Shown here: positions 61,901 through 63,567 of the stretch, piece by piece
How the letters are laid out: each line of letters starts with the position of its first letter
How positions within the stretch are numbered: the first letter of the stretch is position 1
Assembly (NCBI GenBank): GCA_015680685.1
Contig: MNCI01036132.1
Location: 436,728 to 500,727, forward strand
Source of the DNA: Gnetum montanum
Taxonomy: Eukaryota; Streptophyta; Gnetopsida; Gnetales; Gnetaceae
Reading direction: 5' to 3'
DNA: 64,000 bases
The notes under the pieces: generated by a model
The model's input: only the letters and a program-made list of their open reading frames with translations
What the model was told of the DNA's origin: nothing
Database searches by the model: none
Made by a program: the position numbers and the translations under genes

Positions 61901-62970
61901 TTTGGTATTCCGAACTCTGGGCAACTTCCAAACAAGGCAATCGATGTCAATGATACAGAAAAGAAAAAAAGGAAAGAGAAACACTAGGCTTTCAGATAGG
62001 TGGCAGATTTTATGAACTCCATGGAGTAAGGGACACGTTGAATGGGATTCAATAGGAATTGAAGCCTGGATACCTTTACATGGACTTGTTTCCATAATGG
62101 TCTCTGTTTTTTGTAAATTTGTCAGTTTTTTCATTAATTTTTTTGGGTTTTCAGGGGGACCGGGGGCATTAGATGGTGCCCAAACGCTGTTTAAAATGCT
62201 GTTGTATGCCTCTGTTTCTTCTAGTGGTAGATCTCAGTGCACATGGAGATTCCTCCCTTGTGTATGCAAATGTTGCGAGAGTTCCACTTCCCAGGAACGG
62301 ATATGTACATTTTGTATCATAATATACCCTTGATCTTTTCTTTTAAAAAAACTGCCTTTTTTAATGGTTTTCCTTGTTAGCAAGCCTATGTTCTATGTAG
62401 CTATCCTGGACTACTGACGTCTCTCCTCGCTCTTATGTTGGACTAGCTATTCTACCCACACTTGTTCATGCTGATGTTGAAATCCTTGCATATTTGATAC
62501 AACAAGTGAATGTTGTTGTAAGTTGCTTCTGCGGAACACCTTTAATCCCATCCTTATTTCTCATAGTAATCGAGCACTTATGCTGCTACGTATCTCATCT
62601 GGGAACACCCTAGCATAAAGAATGTGCAGAAAAGAATTCATCCATTAGAAATAGCAATTGTTTTACAGTTGGCTGCCAACCTAGTGCTAACAAGATTTAT
62701 CTTCATGTATACAACAAAAAAGCTAACCCATTAAATGTTAATATAAAGTGATTAAAAAATTAAAGTATTGTCATGTGCATCTTCTTAGTAATTAGTTTTT
62801 GTTTTTGTTTTGAGCAGTTTAATAATCAATTTTCTTTCCTTTTCGTGTTGCATCATAGCTCATGTTTGTGATTTGCCCAGGTGATGGAACAGTTTTTTGG
62901 CTTGGTTAATACACTTTTACAGGAGCAGTCTTACACAATGAGAAGAAGGTTGAAGATTCGTACCTACAAG
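1770..62970 (+). CDS. ATM: ATM serine/threonine kinase (PIKK family), partial gene, 44 exons
   Basis: ATM is the nuclear kinase that senses DNA double-strand breaks and phosphorylates repair and checkpoint proteins. Forty-four consecutive exons (listed separately as w1-w44) were joined by following plant ATM homology and GT-AG sites; they total 4978 nt and stay in one frame without a stop. In order they give helical-repeat solenoid (w1 to about w20), FAT domain (about w21-w39) and the kinase N-lobe (w40-w44). Diagnostic segments are GLLSTEKGQ (w15), TYEHEGNW (w24), AMDHPYH-like [10 protein letters not shown] (w38), [12 protein letters not shown] with [14 protein letters not shown] (w43; the Lys matches the ATP-binding Lys of PIKKs) and [14 protein letters not shown] (w44). 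The start codon and the GLGDRH/activation-loop exons are not in the window. Splice borders are predictions from homology, not from transcripts. Intact phases argue for a working gene rather than a pseudogene. Confidence 0.93.
2045..3180 (-). mobile_element. J-LINE 3' end: coiled coil, J-like module, 3' UTR
   Basis: Reading on the minus strand from 3170: the linker that normally follows the zf-RVT finger ([15 protein letters not shown]-like), then a Lys/Glu-rich coiled coil (about 3060-2600), then the J-like module (2592-2330) and a 3' UTR ending near 2045 with TAATATATCCTGACCGTTT. The FFxNW domain expected between linker and coiled coil is missing here. A TA microsatellite adjoins the 3' end. 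Confidence 0.75.
2330..2592 (-). pseudogene. J-like module, copy 1 (intact HPDK)
   Basis: The minus strand reads [13 protein letters not shown] (helix I-like), [20 protein letters not shown] (helix II then the loop; HPD codons at 2491-2499), and HAFQ[21 protein letters not shown] (helix III-like). Three stops interrupt it. The order CPYxIL, aromatic-xx-L, HPD, Phe-Gln helix matches the J-domain plan of DnaJ proteins; the assignment is by eye. Confidence 0.55.
3181..3544. other. Intron w1 interval without recognisable feature
   Basis: AT-rich sequence between two LINE copies. I see no exon, repeat or coding signal in it. Confidence 0.5.
3700..3950 (-). pseudogene. J-like module, copy 2 (HLN)
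   Basis: The minus strand gives [32 protein letters not shown] with HLN codons at 3858-3866, then [17 protein letters not shown] and [13 protein letters not shown] stops replace the expected Gln after KEFQ and a residue after ERH. Confidence 0.5.
6319..7076 (-). repeat. 379-bp tandem duplication inside the LINE RT
   Basis: The block 6319-6697 is repeated at 6698-7076; both ends and interior landmarks (for example CTTGAGACACATGC and CTTCTAACCAACA) keep a constant offset of about 379 bp. The copies differ by scattered substitutions, so the duplication is old. Because 379 is not a multiple of three it breaks the RT frame. Confidence 0.85.
7830..7876 (+). CDS. ATM: ATM exon w2
   Basis: A 47-nt exon between TTTGCAG and GTGCAT encodes [15 protein letters not shown] and splits the next Arg codon (phase 2). 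Confidence 0.88.
7956..8019 (+). CDS. ATM: ATM exon w3
   Basis: It completes the split Arg and encodes [21 protein letters not shown], flanked by TTGCAG and GTGAGC. Confidence 0.9.
8161..8235 (+). CDS. ATM: ATM exon w4
   Basis: It encodes [17 protein letters not shown] and ends ...LASLVE at GAG|GTATTA; the YLEExxGxIL-x-W pattern is typical of plant ATM. Confidence 0.9.
8385..10862 (-). mobile_element. J-LINE deletion derivative: ORF1 joined to RT end, FFxNW, coiled coil, J-like module
   Basis: From the right on the minus strand: ORF1 N-terminal region and gag/DUF4283-like core ([13 protein letters not shown]..., [39 protein letters not shown]; about 10860-10262); then directly RT thumb sequence ([20 protein letters not shown], 10262-10140); the post-zf linker; the FFxNW-type domain (about 10070-9560, with [20 protein letters not shown]); coiled coil (9440-8980); J-like module (8945-8700); 3' UTR to about 8385. 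EN, most of RT and the zinc finger are missing. Confidence 0.75.
8700..8945 (-). pseudogene. J-like module, copy 3 (HLD)
   Basis: The minus strand gives SWQELR[19 protein letters not shown] with HLD at 8861-8869, then [20 protein letters not shown] and [12 protein letters not shown]. The change from HPD to HLD is a single C-to-T type change in the Pro codon. Confidence 0.55.
10863..11440 (+). mobile_element. J-LINE 3' end in sense orientation
   Basis: This + strand fragment starts inside the coiled coil/J region ([13 protein letters not shown]), runs through the J-like module to [10 protein letters not shown] and AILDAIH, and continues as a 3' UTR to TTAATACAATGACCCGAATTCC. It abuts the ORF1 start of the minus-strand element on its left and a minus-strand 3' end on its right. 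Confidence 0.7.
10920..11125 (+). pseudogene. J-like module, copy 4 (HSD)
   Basis: On the + strand: [28 protein letters not shown] (HSD at 11010-11018), [20 protein letters not shown] and AILDAIH. Two stops lie in the helix II part. Confidence 0.55.
11452..11910 (-). mobile_element. Short 5'-truncated J-LINE 3' end
   Basis: The minus strand begins with only the last helix of the J-like module ([18 protein letters not shown], about 11900-11840) and continues as about 390 bp of 3' UTR ending TTAATATACCCGACTACTTTTC followed by an A-rich tail at 11452. Confidence 0.7.
11911..12663. other. Intron w4, AT-rich, nothing recognised
   Basis: AT-rich single-copy-looking sequence between a LINE 3' end and ATM exon w5. 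No coding or repeat feature was recognised. Confidence 0.5.
12664..12783 (+). CDS. ATM: ATM exon w5
   Basis: It encodes [20 protein letters not shown] to ...[10 protein letters not shown], between TTTCAG and GTGAGT, phase 0. A 4.4-kb intron full of LINE pieces precedes it and a 9.9-kb intron follows. Confidence 0.92.
13370..13537 (-). pseudogene. J-like module, copy 5 (HLD)
   Basis: The minus strand reads [20 protein letters not shown] then [13 protein letters not shown], with HLD at 13442-13450. Helix III survives only after a frame change ([13 protein letters not shown]). The helix I-II part is one of the cleanest in the window. Confidence 0.55.
14361..14380. repeat. Target-site duplication, left copy
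   Basis: The 20-base sequence AGTGTGGTTTGCGATGACTT is repeated exactly at the right flank and borders the A-tail end of the nested LINE. Confidence 0.9.
14487..15270. other. Assembly gap (784 N)
   Basis: A run of N is preceded by a G homopolymer. It removes the end of the J-like module and most of the 3' UTR of the nested LINE. Long open frames drawn across it are artefacts. Confidence 0.99.
15271..15440 (-). pseudogene. J-like module, copy 6 (HPE), cut by gap
   Basis: The minus strand reads [20 protein letters not shown] then [15 protein letters not shown], with HPE at 15330-15338. It is in a different frame from the coiled coil just upstream; a G7 run at about 15427 is the likely place of the shift. 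Confidence 0.6.
16055..16459 (-). pseudogene. FFxNW domain of the J-LINE ORF2, best copy
   Basis: This 134-residue open stretch has no recognised function. Visible blocks are [20 protein letters not shown], a Gly-rich [40 protein letters not shown] and [10 protein letters not shown]. Related copies occur at 4764-5018, 9604-9882, 17595-17795 plus 13962-14347, 31488-32002, 41585-41890, 45103-45303, 50604-50840 and 51975-52613. It faintly recalls the 'putative plant transposon protein' domains found in plant retroelements; that link is a guess. It always follows the RT zinc finger and linker where those are preserved. Confidence 0.6.
17575..17594. repeat. Target-site duplication, right copy
   Basis: This is an exact match to 14361-14380. 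The interrupted FFxNW domain of the host LINE resumes directly beyond it. Confidence 0.9.
21256..22078. other. Intron w5 interval, nothing recognised
   Basis: AT-rich sequence between the LINE 5' end and another RT fragment. The part from about 21930 may be a decayed extension of the L1-type fragment at 22079. Confidence 0.4.
22079..22380 (-). mobile_element. L1-type LINE RT fragment of another family
   Basis: The minus strand gives [20 protein letters not shown] and [20 protein letters not shown], the YLGxPI and LSxAGRxxLI blocks of the RT C-terminus. The sequence differs clearly from the J-LINE copies and ends in both directions within 150-300 bp. Confidence 0.7.
22677..22865 (+). CDS. ATM: ATM exon w6
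   Basis: It encodes [20 protein letters not shown] to ...[10 protein letters not shown], between TTGCAG and GTAAGT. The ERDxLIKKxM end is highly conserved in plant ATM. A LINE 3' end lies only about 45 bp after the donor. Confidence 0.93.
22905..23335 (-). mobile_element. Short diverged J-LINE 3' end
   Basis: On the minus strand a degenerate last helix of the J-like module ([17 protein letters not shown]) is followed by about 300 bp of 3' UTR ending TAATACATCAGGACCTTTTC and an A-rich tail at 22908. It lies just 40 bp beyond the donor of ATM exon w6. Confidence 0.6.
23336..24639. other. Intron w6 interval, nothing recognised
   Basis: About 1.3 kb of AT-rich sequence with no open frame that resembles a known protein and no clear repeat. 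Confidence 0.5.
24640..27520 (-). mobile_element. Second LINE family: ORF1 end, decayed EN, RT
   Basis: From the right on the minus strand: an open ORF1-like tail (27420-27157, rich in Val/Gly/Asp/Glu), endonuclease remnants (about 26990-26750), RT with a KxDLAKAYD-like block (about 25890), QGDPLLPY-like block, a YADD-type active site near 25365, and the thumb with [20 protein letters not shown] and [20 protein letters not shown] (25063-24850). Many stops are present. No J-like module is visible at its 3' side. Confidence 0.75.
25345..25650 (-). repeat. About 151-bp tandem duplication in LINE RT
   Basis: The block holding ATAGATTGTCAGCCACTAGG occurs at 25421 and again at 25572, with similar flanks over about 150 bp each way (TTCTAAAC...CTCATTGA and CTTGGTACAACCCCC). 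It repeats part of the RT just before the active site. Confidence 0.8.
27582..27664 (+). mobile_element. RTE-type LINE 3' tail with target duplication
   Basis: The short insert holds AACTCATGTAGCTGACCCC, then TCGTTGGGACAAGTCTAAG and a GAT-repeat end, the typical 3' terminus of plant RTE LINEs. Imperfect direct repeats of 18-19 bp (AGTTAATG...TTTAACT) border it at 27563-27581 and 27665-27682. Only the last 80 bp of the element were inserted. Confidence 0.7.
27815..27936 (+). CDS. ATM: ATM exon w7
   Basis: It encodes [20 protein letters not shown] to ...VVDGFLE plus a split Ile codon (phase 2), between TTGCAG and GTATGT. Confidence 0.92.
28018..28087 (+). CDS. ATM: ATM exon w8
   Basis: It completes Ile and encodes [23 protein letters not shown]; the KIN(V/I)FRPDRVFM motif is a plant ATM signature. 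Flanked by TTGCAG and GTATTA. Confidence 0.93.
28285..28412 (+). CDS. ATM: ATM exon w9
   Basis: It encodes [20 protein letters not shown] to ...HRVCIPSTC plus part of an Arg codon (phase 2); flanked by TTGCAG and GTATGT. Confidence 0.92.
28600..28741 (+). CDS. ATM: ATM exon w10
   Basis: It encodes [20 protein letters not shown] to ...VVLGDQLQ; flanked by AATGCAG and GTATAT, ends phase 0. Confidence 0.92.
28842..28988 (+). CDS. ATM: ATM exon w11
   Basis: It encodes [20 protein letters not shown] to ...SLHNYIK; the (F/S)xVSKLVxCCI motif is conserved in plant ATM. Flanked by TTGCAG and GTACGT. Confidence 0.93.
29096..29194 (+). CDS. ATM: ATM exon w12
   Basis: It encodes [20 protein letters not shown] to ...ADDLIK, flanked by GTTCAG and GTTTGT; the (D/E)LEPxP start is shared with other ATM proteins. 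Confidence 0.92.
29496..29684 (+). CDS. ATM: ATM exon w13
   Basis: It encodes [15 protein letters not shown] to ...[11 protein letters not shown], ending at ACA|GTAAGA. The acceptor is the second AG of TTTTCAGTCTGCAG; use of the first AG would shift the frame. Confidence 0.88.
29830..30048 (+). CDS. ATM: ATM exon w14
   Basis: It encodes [20 protein letters not shown] to ...IDIAAKCLR. The acceptor is CTGGGCAG and the donor AGA|GTCAGT; the Met is internal. CLR joins GLLSTEKGQ of the next exon as in other plants. Confidence 0.88.
30640..30850 (-). pseudogene. J-like module, copy 7 (HPN)
   Basis: The minus strand reads [37 protein letters not shown] with HPN at 30755-30763, then [20 protein letters not shown] and LDAIHRQE. 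Two stops occur (in helix II and before AFK). Confidence 0.6.
32933..33101. other. Assembly gap (169 N)
   Basis: The gap is flanked by a C run on the left and an A run on the right. It removes part of the RT thumb of the surrounding LINE. Confidence 0.99.
33735..34945 (+). mobile_element. Sense LINE fragment: endonuclease to RT start
   Basis: On the + strand: an intact WLLIGDFN (about 33785-33810), [15 protein letters not shown] (about 33900-33950), the SxxHRAR segment (34040-34060), a G-run region, then the EN-RT spacer [20 protein letters not shown] (34450-34510) and the RT start ([13 protein letters not shown]-like, about 34795-34835). It is a copy distinct from its minus-strand neighbours because its endonuclease overlaps theirs. 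The stretch 34193-34345 is unassigned. Confidence 0.7.
34166..34192. repeat. G-rich homopolymer run
   Basis: Nearly pure G over 27 bases, interrupted by one T. Similar runs occur at 14468-14486 and 17236-17249; run lengths here should be distrusted. Confidence 0.9.
34946..36130 (-). mobile_element. LINE 5' part: ORF1 tail and start of ORF2 endonuclease
   Basis: From the right on the minus strand: a knuckle-like CSHC...[13 protein letters not shown] (about 36100-36010), an ORF1 C-terminal tail open from 35969 to 35718, then ORF2 start [10 protein letters not shown] at about 35518, endonuclease with WLVVGHFN (GDFN altered, about 35130) and GYKFTSN (about 35000). It stops at 34946 against the sense fragment. 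Confidence 0.75.
36358..36429 (+). CDS. ATM: ATM exon w15
   Basis: It encodes [24 protein letters not shown] after a 6.3-kb intron; flanked by AATCAG and GTATGT. Confidence 0.93.
36554..36623 (+). CDS. ATM: ATM exon w16
   Basis: It encodes [23 protein letters not shown] plus one base of an Asp codon (phase 1); flanked by AACAG and GTAAGC. Confidence 0.88.
36812..36929 (+). CDS. ATM: ATM exon w17
   Basis: It encodes [20 protein letters not shown] then [19 protein letters not shown] and part of Lys (phase 2); flanked by GCCCAG and GTATGT. Confidence 0.92.
37043..37166 (+). CDS. ATM: ATM exon w18
   Basis: It encodes [20 protein letters not shown] then [13 protein letters not shown]...STQ; LLKAxLAELVFPxVL is conserved in plant ATM. 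Flanked by ATGCAG and GTTGGT. Confidence 0.93.
37870..38016 (+). CDS. ATM: ATM exon w19
   Basis: It encodes [20 protein letters not shown] to ...RRKDNSK, with [12 protein letters not shown] inside; flanked by TACAG and GTATAG. Confidence 0.9.
38835..38948 (+). CDS. ATM: ATM exon w20
   Basis: It encodes the Ser-rich [20 protein letters not shown] and ends LSSMWQK; flanked by CACAG and GTAGAA. Confidence 0.87.
39402..39449 (+). CDS. ATM: ATM exon w21 (FAT start)
   Basis: A 48-nt exon encodes [16 protein letters not shown], the ATM-typical YWLxIDYLVxA segment at the start of the FAT region; flanked by CTGAAG and GTAAGC. Confidence 0.9.
39534..39638 (+). CDS. ATM: ATM exon w22 (FAT)
   Basis: It encodes [20 protein letters not shown] then [15 protein letters not shown]; [23 protein letters not shown] is a plant ATM hallmark. 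Flanked by CCTAG and GTAAAA. Confidence 0.94.
39964..40047 (+). CDS. ATM: ATM exon w23 (FAT)
   Basis: It encodes [28 protein letters not shown]; INEPDxxYG corresponds to the GEPDSLYG segment of animal ATM. Flanked by TGCAG and GTATGA. Confidence 0.93.
41045..41890 (+). mobile_element. Sense J-LINE fragment: zf-RVT and FFxNW domain, both ends missing
   Basis: On the + strand [20 protein letters not shown] leads into an intact zinc finger ([18 protein letters not shown], about 41178-41232), the linker, and the FFxNW domain ([40 protein letters not shown], 41615-41880). It ends at about 41885 inside this domain, without coiled coil, J-like module or A-tail. It keeps more CG than older copies and resembles the nested copy at 14381-17574. 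Confidence 0.78.
41975..42155. repeat. copia LTR remnant, left
   Basis: It shares with 43400-43605 the landmarks AAACCCTTGAG, GAACAATGACAAAATGA, TATGAGGGGAGA and GAAATTTTCCATTT in the same order. Confidence 0.75.
42156..42200. other. copia interior edge next to left LTR remnant
   Basis: Short AT-rich stretch between the left LTR remnant and the end of the pol remnant; no polypurine tract could be called. Confidence 0.3.
43400..43612. repeat. copia LTR remnant, right
   Basis: Direct-repeat partner of the left LTR remnant. The two have diverged by substitutions and an extra block, so the insertion is old. Confidence 0.75.
43613..44004. other. Intron w23 interval, unassigned
   Basis: About 390 bp between the copia LTR remnant and the LINE A-tail. 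It has some LINE-like Leu/Ser-rich frames but nothing I can assign. Confidence 0.4.
44005..45365 (-). mobile_element. J-LINE 3' half: end of FFxNW domain, coiled coil, J-like module, 3' UTR
   Basis: From the right on the minus strand: [20 protein letters not shown] (45303-45240), a Pro/Ser linker, a Glu/Arg-rich coiled coil (about 44800-44545), the J-like module (44485-44255) and 3' UTR ending TAATACAGCCCAAATTTT plus an A tail at 44008. It is 5'-truncated near 45365. Confidence 0.78.
44255..44485 (-). pseudogene. J-like module, copy 8 (HPN), stop-free
   Basis: This copy lies in an uninterrupted 103-codon frame (44542-44231). It reads [40 protein letters not shown] with HPN at 44381-44389, then [20 protein letters not shown] and [11 protein letters not shown]. 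It is the best template for a profile or structure comparison. Confidence 0.65.
45516..45827 (+). CDS. ATM: ATM exon w24 (FAT), longest exon
   Basis: This 312-nt exon encodes [20 protein letters not shown] to ...QDLEFTELQ, including [19 protein letters not shown]; flanked by AACAG and GTTCAT. Confidence 0.94.
46062..46450. other. Intron w24 interval, possible transposon relic
   Basis: It starts with a T-run followed by a TTTTATTAATGAAATAAA stretch that could be an antisense LINE tail of a further family. No coding motif supports this. Confidence 0.25.
46603..46724 (+). CDS. ATM: ATM exon w25 (FAT)
   Basis: It encodes [20 protein letters not shown] and ends ...FNFHLH plus two bases of Ser (phase 2). 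The acceptor is CATAAAG; the donor AG|GTGGCT is chosen because it joins w26 in frame. Confidence 0.82.
46884..46950 (+). CDS. ATM: ATM exon w26 (FAT)
   Basis: It completes Ser and encodes [22 protein letters not shown], matching the CLRALQEGD segment of plant ATM. The acceptor TTGAAG lacks a strong pyrimidine tract. Confidence 0.8.
47063..47137 (+). CDS. ATM: ATM exon w27 (FAT)
   Basis: It encodes [25 protein letters not shown]; flanked by AACAG and GTATAT. A short TA repeat follows the donor. Confidence 0.92.
47361..47483 (+). CDS. ATM: ATM exon w28 (FAT)
   Basis: It encodes [20 protein letters not shown] to ...GPLVPSVKD; LxxVWxxRW is conserved. Flanked by CATAG and GTACGA. Confidence 0.92.
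47655..47819 (+). CDS. ATM: ATM exon w29 (FAT)
   Basis: It encodes [20 protein letters not shown] then [16 protein letters not shown]...ISRK; LLEPFIxFRRVLLxIL is a plant ATM signature. Flanked by TCCAG and GTAAGA. Confidence 0.93.
47898..48002 (+). CDS. ATM: ATM exon w30 (FAT)
   Basis: It encodes [20 protein letters not shown] to ...HFLCALGR; flanked by TGTTAG and GTATGT. Confidence 0.87.
48246..48397 (+). CDS. ATM: ATM exon w31 (FAT)
   Basis: It encodes [20 protein letters not shown] to ...[14 protein letters not shown] plus part of Ser (phase 2); flanked by GACAG and GTTGAA. Confidence 0.93.
48506..48710 (+). CDS. ATM: ATM exon w32 (FAT)
   Basis: It encodes [20 protein letters not shown] to ...[11 protein letters not shown], with [20 protein letters not shown] as the diagnostic stretch; flanked by TACAG and GTATTT. 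Confidence 0.94.
48815..48862 (+). CDS. ATM: ATM exon w33 (FAT)
   Basis: A 48-nt exon encodes [16 protein letters not shown]; flanked by TTTAG and GTATTT. Confidence 0.92.
48995..49078 (+). CDS. ATM: ATM exon w34 (FAT)
   Basis: It encodes [28 protein letters not shown]; LQKQLxMDKEE is conserved. Flanked by TTCAG and GTTCAT. A LINE 3' end lies about 100 bp downstream. Confidence 0.93.
49600..49800 (-). pseudogene. J-like module, copy 9 (HLD), decayed
   Basis: In pieces of two frames the minus strand gives HRHIRRT, LHLDNIG (HLD at 49736-49744), KEF with two consecutive TAG stops where QQ is expected, ATAFVHAKQ and RLDAIHAQE. Confidence 0.4.
51300..53107 (-). mobile_element. 5'-truncated J-LINE nested in ORF1 of another copy
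   Basis: It starts inside zf-RVT ([38 protein letters not shown], 53010-52860), continues in one frame with two TAG stops through the linker into the FFxNW domain (52613-52100, [17 protein letters not shown]), then a coiled coil of lower quality, and ends TTAATACAGCTCAAATTTC at about 51300. A clear J-like module was not found in its last 500 bp. Confidence 0.75.
53936..54684. other. Intron w34 end, nothing recognised
   Basis: AT-rich sequence between a LINE 5' end and ATM exon w35, without recognisable coding or repeat content. Confidence 0.5.
54685..54768 (+). CDS. ATM: ATM exon w35 (FAT)
   Basis: It encodes [28 protein letters not shown] after a 5.6-kb intron; flanked by TGTAG and GTATAA. 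Confidence 0.92.
54769..55189. other. Intron w35 start, nothing recognised
   Basis: AT-rich interval before the LINE RT fragment; no feature seen. Confidence 0.5.
55190..56360 (-). mobile_element. LINE RT thumb and zf-RVT fragment
   Basis: From the right on the minus strand: [10 protein letters not shown]-like block (about 56290-56260), [20 protein letters not shown] (56185-56120), then the zf-RVT region with [10 protein letters not shown] and the tail [15 protein letters not shown] (55500-55440). Both ends are missing and several stops are present. Confidence 0.75.
56747..56827 (+). CDS. ATM: ATM exon w36 (FAT)
   Basis: It encodes [27 protein letters not shown]; flanked by TACAG and GTTTGA. 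Confidence 0.92.
56920..57009 (+). CDS. ATM: ATM exon w37 (FAT)
   Basis: It encodes [20 protein letters not shown] then [10 protein letters not shown]; [14 protein letters not shown] is a hallmark. Flanked by ATGTAG and GTATGC. Confidence 0.94.
57173..57235 (+). CDS. ATM: ATM exon w38 (FAT)
   Basis: It encodes [21 protein letters not shown], the conserved DHPxHTL segment of PIKKs; flanked by TTGCAG and GTTTAG. Confidence 0.94.
57400..57540 (+). CDS. ATM: ATM exon w39 (FAT end)
   Basis: It encodes [20 protein letters not shown] to ...[20 protein letters not shown] is conserved. Flanked by CTCTAG and GTTCAC. Confidence 0.93.
58020..59145 (+). mobile_element. Sense LINE RT fragment with altered active site
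   Basis: The + strand is open from 58082 to 58669: [80 protein letters not shown]. After a TAG (58668) it continues to an active site reading YAND instead of YADD (about 58788-58799), [15 protein letters not shown] and YLGLPMYDW. Both EN and everything after the thumb are absent. A 13-bp duplication shifts the frame at 58868. Confidence 0.85.
58855..58880 (+). repeat. 13-bp perfect tandem duplication
   Basis: GAAGCGCATGGGT is present twice in a row (58855-58867, 58868-58880) inside the RT fragment and breaks its frame. Confidence 0.95.
59146..60608. other. Intron w39 remainder, nothing recognised
   Basis: About 1.4 kb of very AT-rich sequence after the RT fragment. It shows no exon, repeat or RNA gene that I can recognise. 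Confidence 0.5.
60609..60665 (+). CDS. ATM: ATM exon w40
   Basis: A 57-nt exon encodes [19 protein letters not shown]; flanked by CAACAG and GTTTAA. It follows a 3.1-kb intron holding a sense RT fragment. Confidence 0.92.
60754..60813 (+). CDS. ATM: ATM exon w41
   Basis: It encodes [20 protein letters not shown], the link into the kinase domain; flanked by TGCAG and GTATTA. Confidence 0.93.
61253..61347 (+). CDS. ATM: ATM exon w42 (kinase N-lobe)
   Basis: It encodes [20 protein letters not shown] then [11 protein letters not shown] and two bases of Thr (phase 2); flanked by TTCCAG and GTAATG. Confidence 0.93.
61444..61552 (+). CDS. ATM: ATM exon w43 (kinase N-lobe, ATP-binding Lys)
   Basis: It completes Thr and encodes [20 protein letters not shown] then [16 protein letters not shown]. 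The Lys before SGNDDLRQD aligns with the ATP-contacting Lys of ATM/PIKKs. Flanked by GTCCAG and GTAGGT. Confidence 0.95.
61553..62880. other. Intron w43, no transposon seen
   Basis: This 1.3-kb intron separates the two kinase N-lobe exons w43 and w44. It is one of the few long introns without a visible LINE. Confidence 0.5.
62881..62970 (+). CDS. ATM: ATM exon w44 (kinase N-lobe)
   Basis: It encodes [20 protein letters not shown] then [10 protein letters not shown]; flanked by GCCCAG and GTATAT. The following kinase exons (hinge, catalytic and activation loops, FATC) are beyond the right edge. Confidence 0.95.
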
Positions 62971-63034
62971 GTATATATTTCTTAATCTACTTTCATTCCA
63001 ATTATTTGATAGCCTAGTTATCAAGTAGGCGTTA

Positions 63035-63370
63035 CTTTGATGCAGAAAGCCAATAAAACTGAAACCACGGATGGGTTCCTACCTGCCATCAAAGCAAAAT
63101 TCTACACCTGAACATCCAGAGAAACACCTGGCCAGAGGCCCCACCACACACAAAAACACCAAAAATTTTGCCGGCAGAAGGAAACCAAACCAAAAAACCC
63201 ATTTCCGAAAGTAGGAAATCAGTTGCCATTAAAGTTGGAGAGGCAGATTGGTAGAGACACAAGTGGTCTGTTCCTGATGATGAATCACATCTAAAACTGC
63301 CCGGTGCCTTTCAGAGTTCACAAAAGCAACAACCTTCTAGAATGTTTTGAAAGCCGCTGCCCTTCTAGCA
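63035..63370 (-). mobile_element. Short 5'-truncated J-LINE 3' end
   Basis: On the minus strand only helix III of the J-like module is left (AFKTF-stop-KVVAFVNSERH, AVLDVIHHQE, about 63350-63250), followed by about 200 bp of 3' UTR. The stop in FQ position is TAG. Confidence 0.65.
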
Positions 63371-63567
63371 ACCTCTATTGGGTTTCTGTTATTGTTTGCT
63401 CCTCCTTTCCTTTTCTTTTTTGCTTTCTCTGCCCATCTAGGGGGAGCTTACCCCTTGGAAATTTTTACCTGGTTTTGATCAGGGGTTCTTTTTCCCCATG
63501 GGGTTTATGTTGTGGGGGAGCTTTTCCCCTTTCCCATTGATTATACATACTAGATTCTGACATTAAT

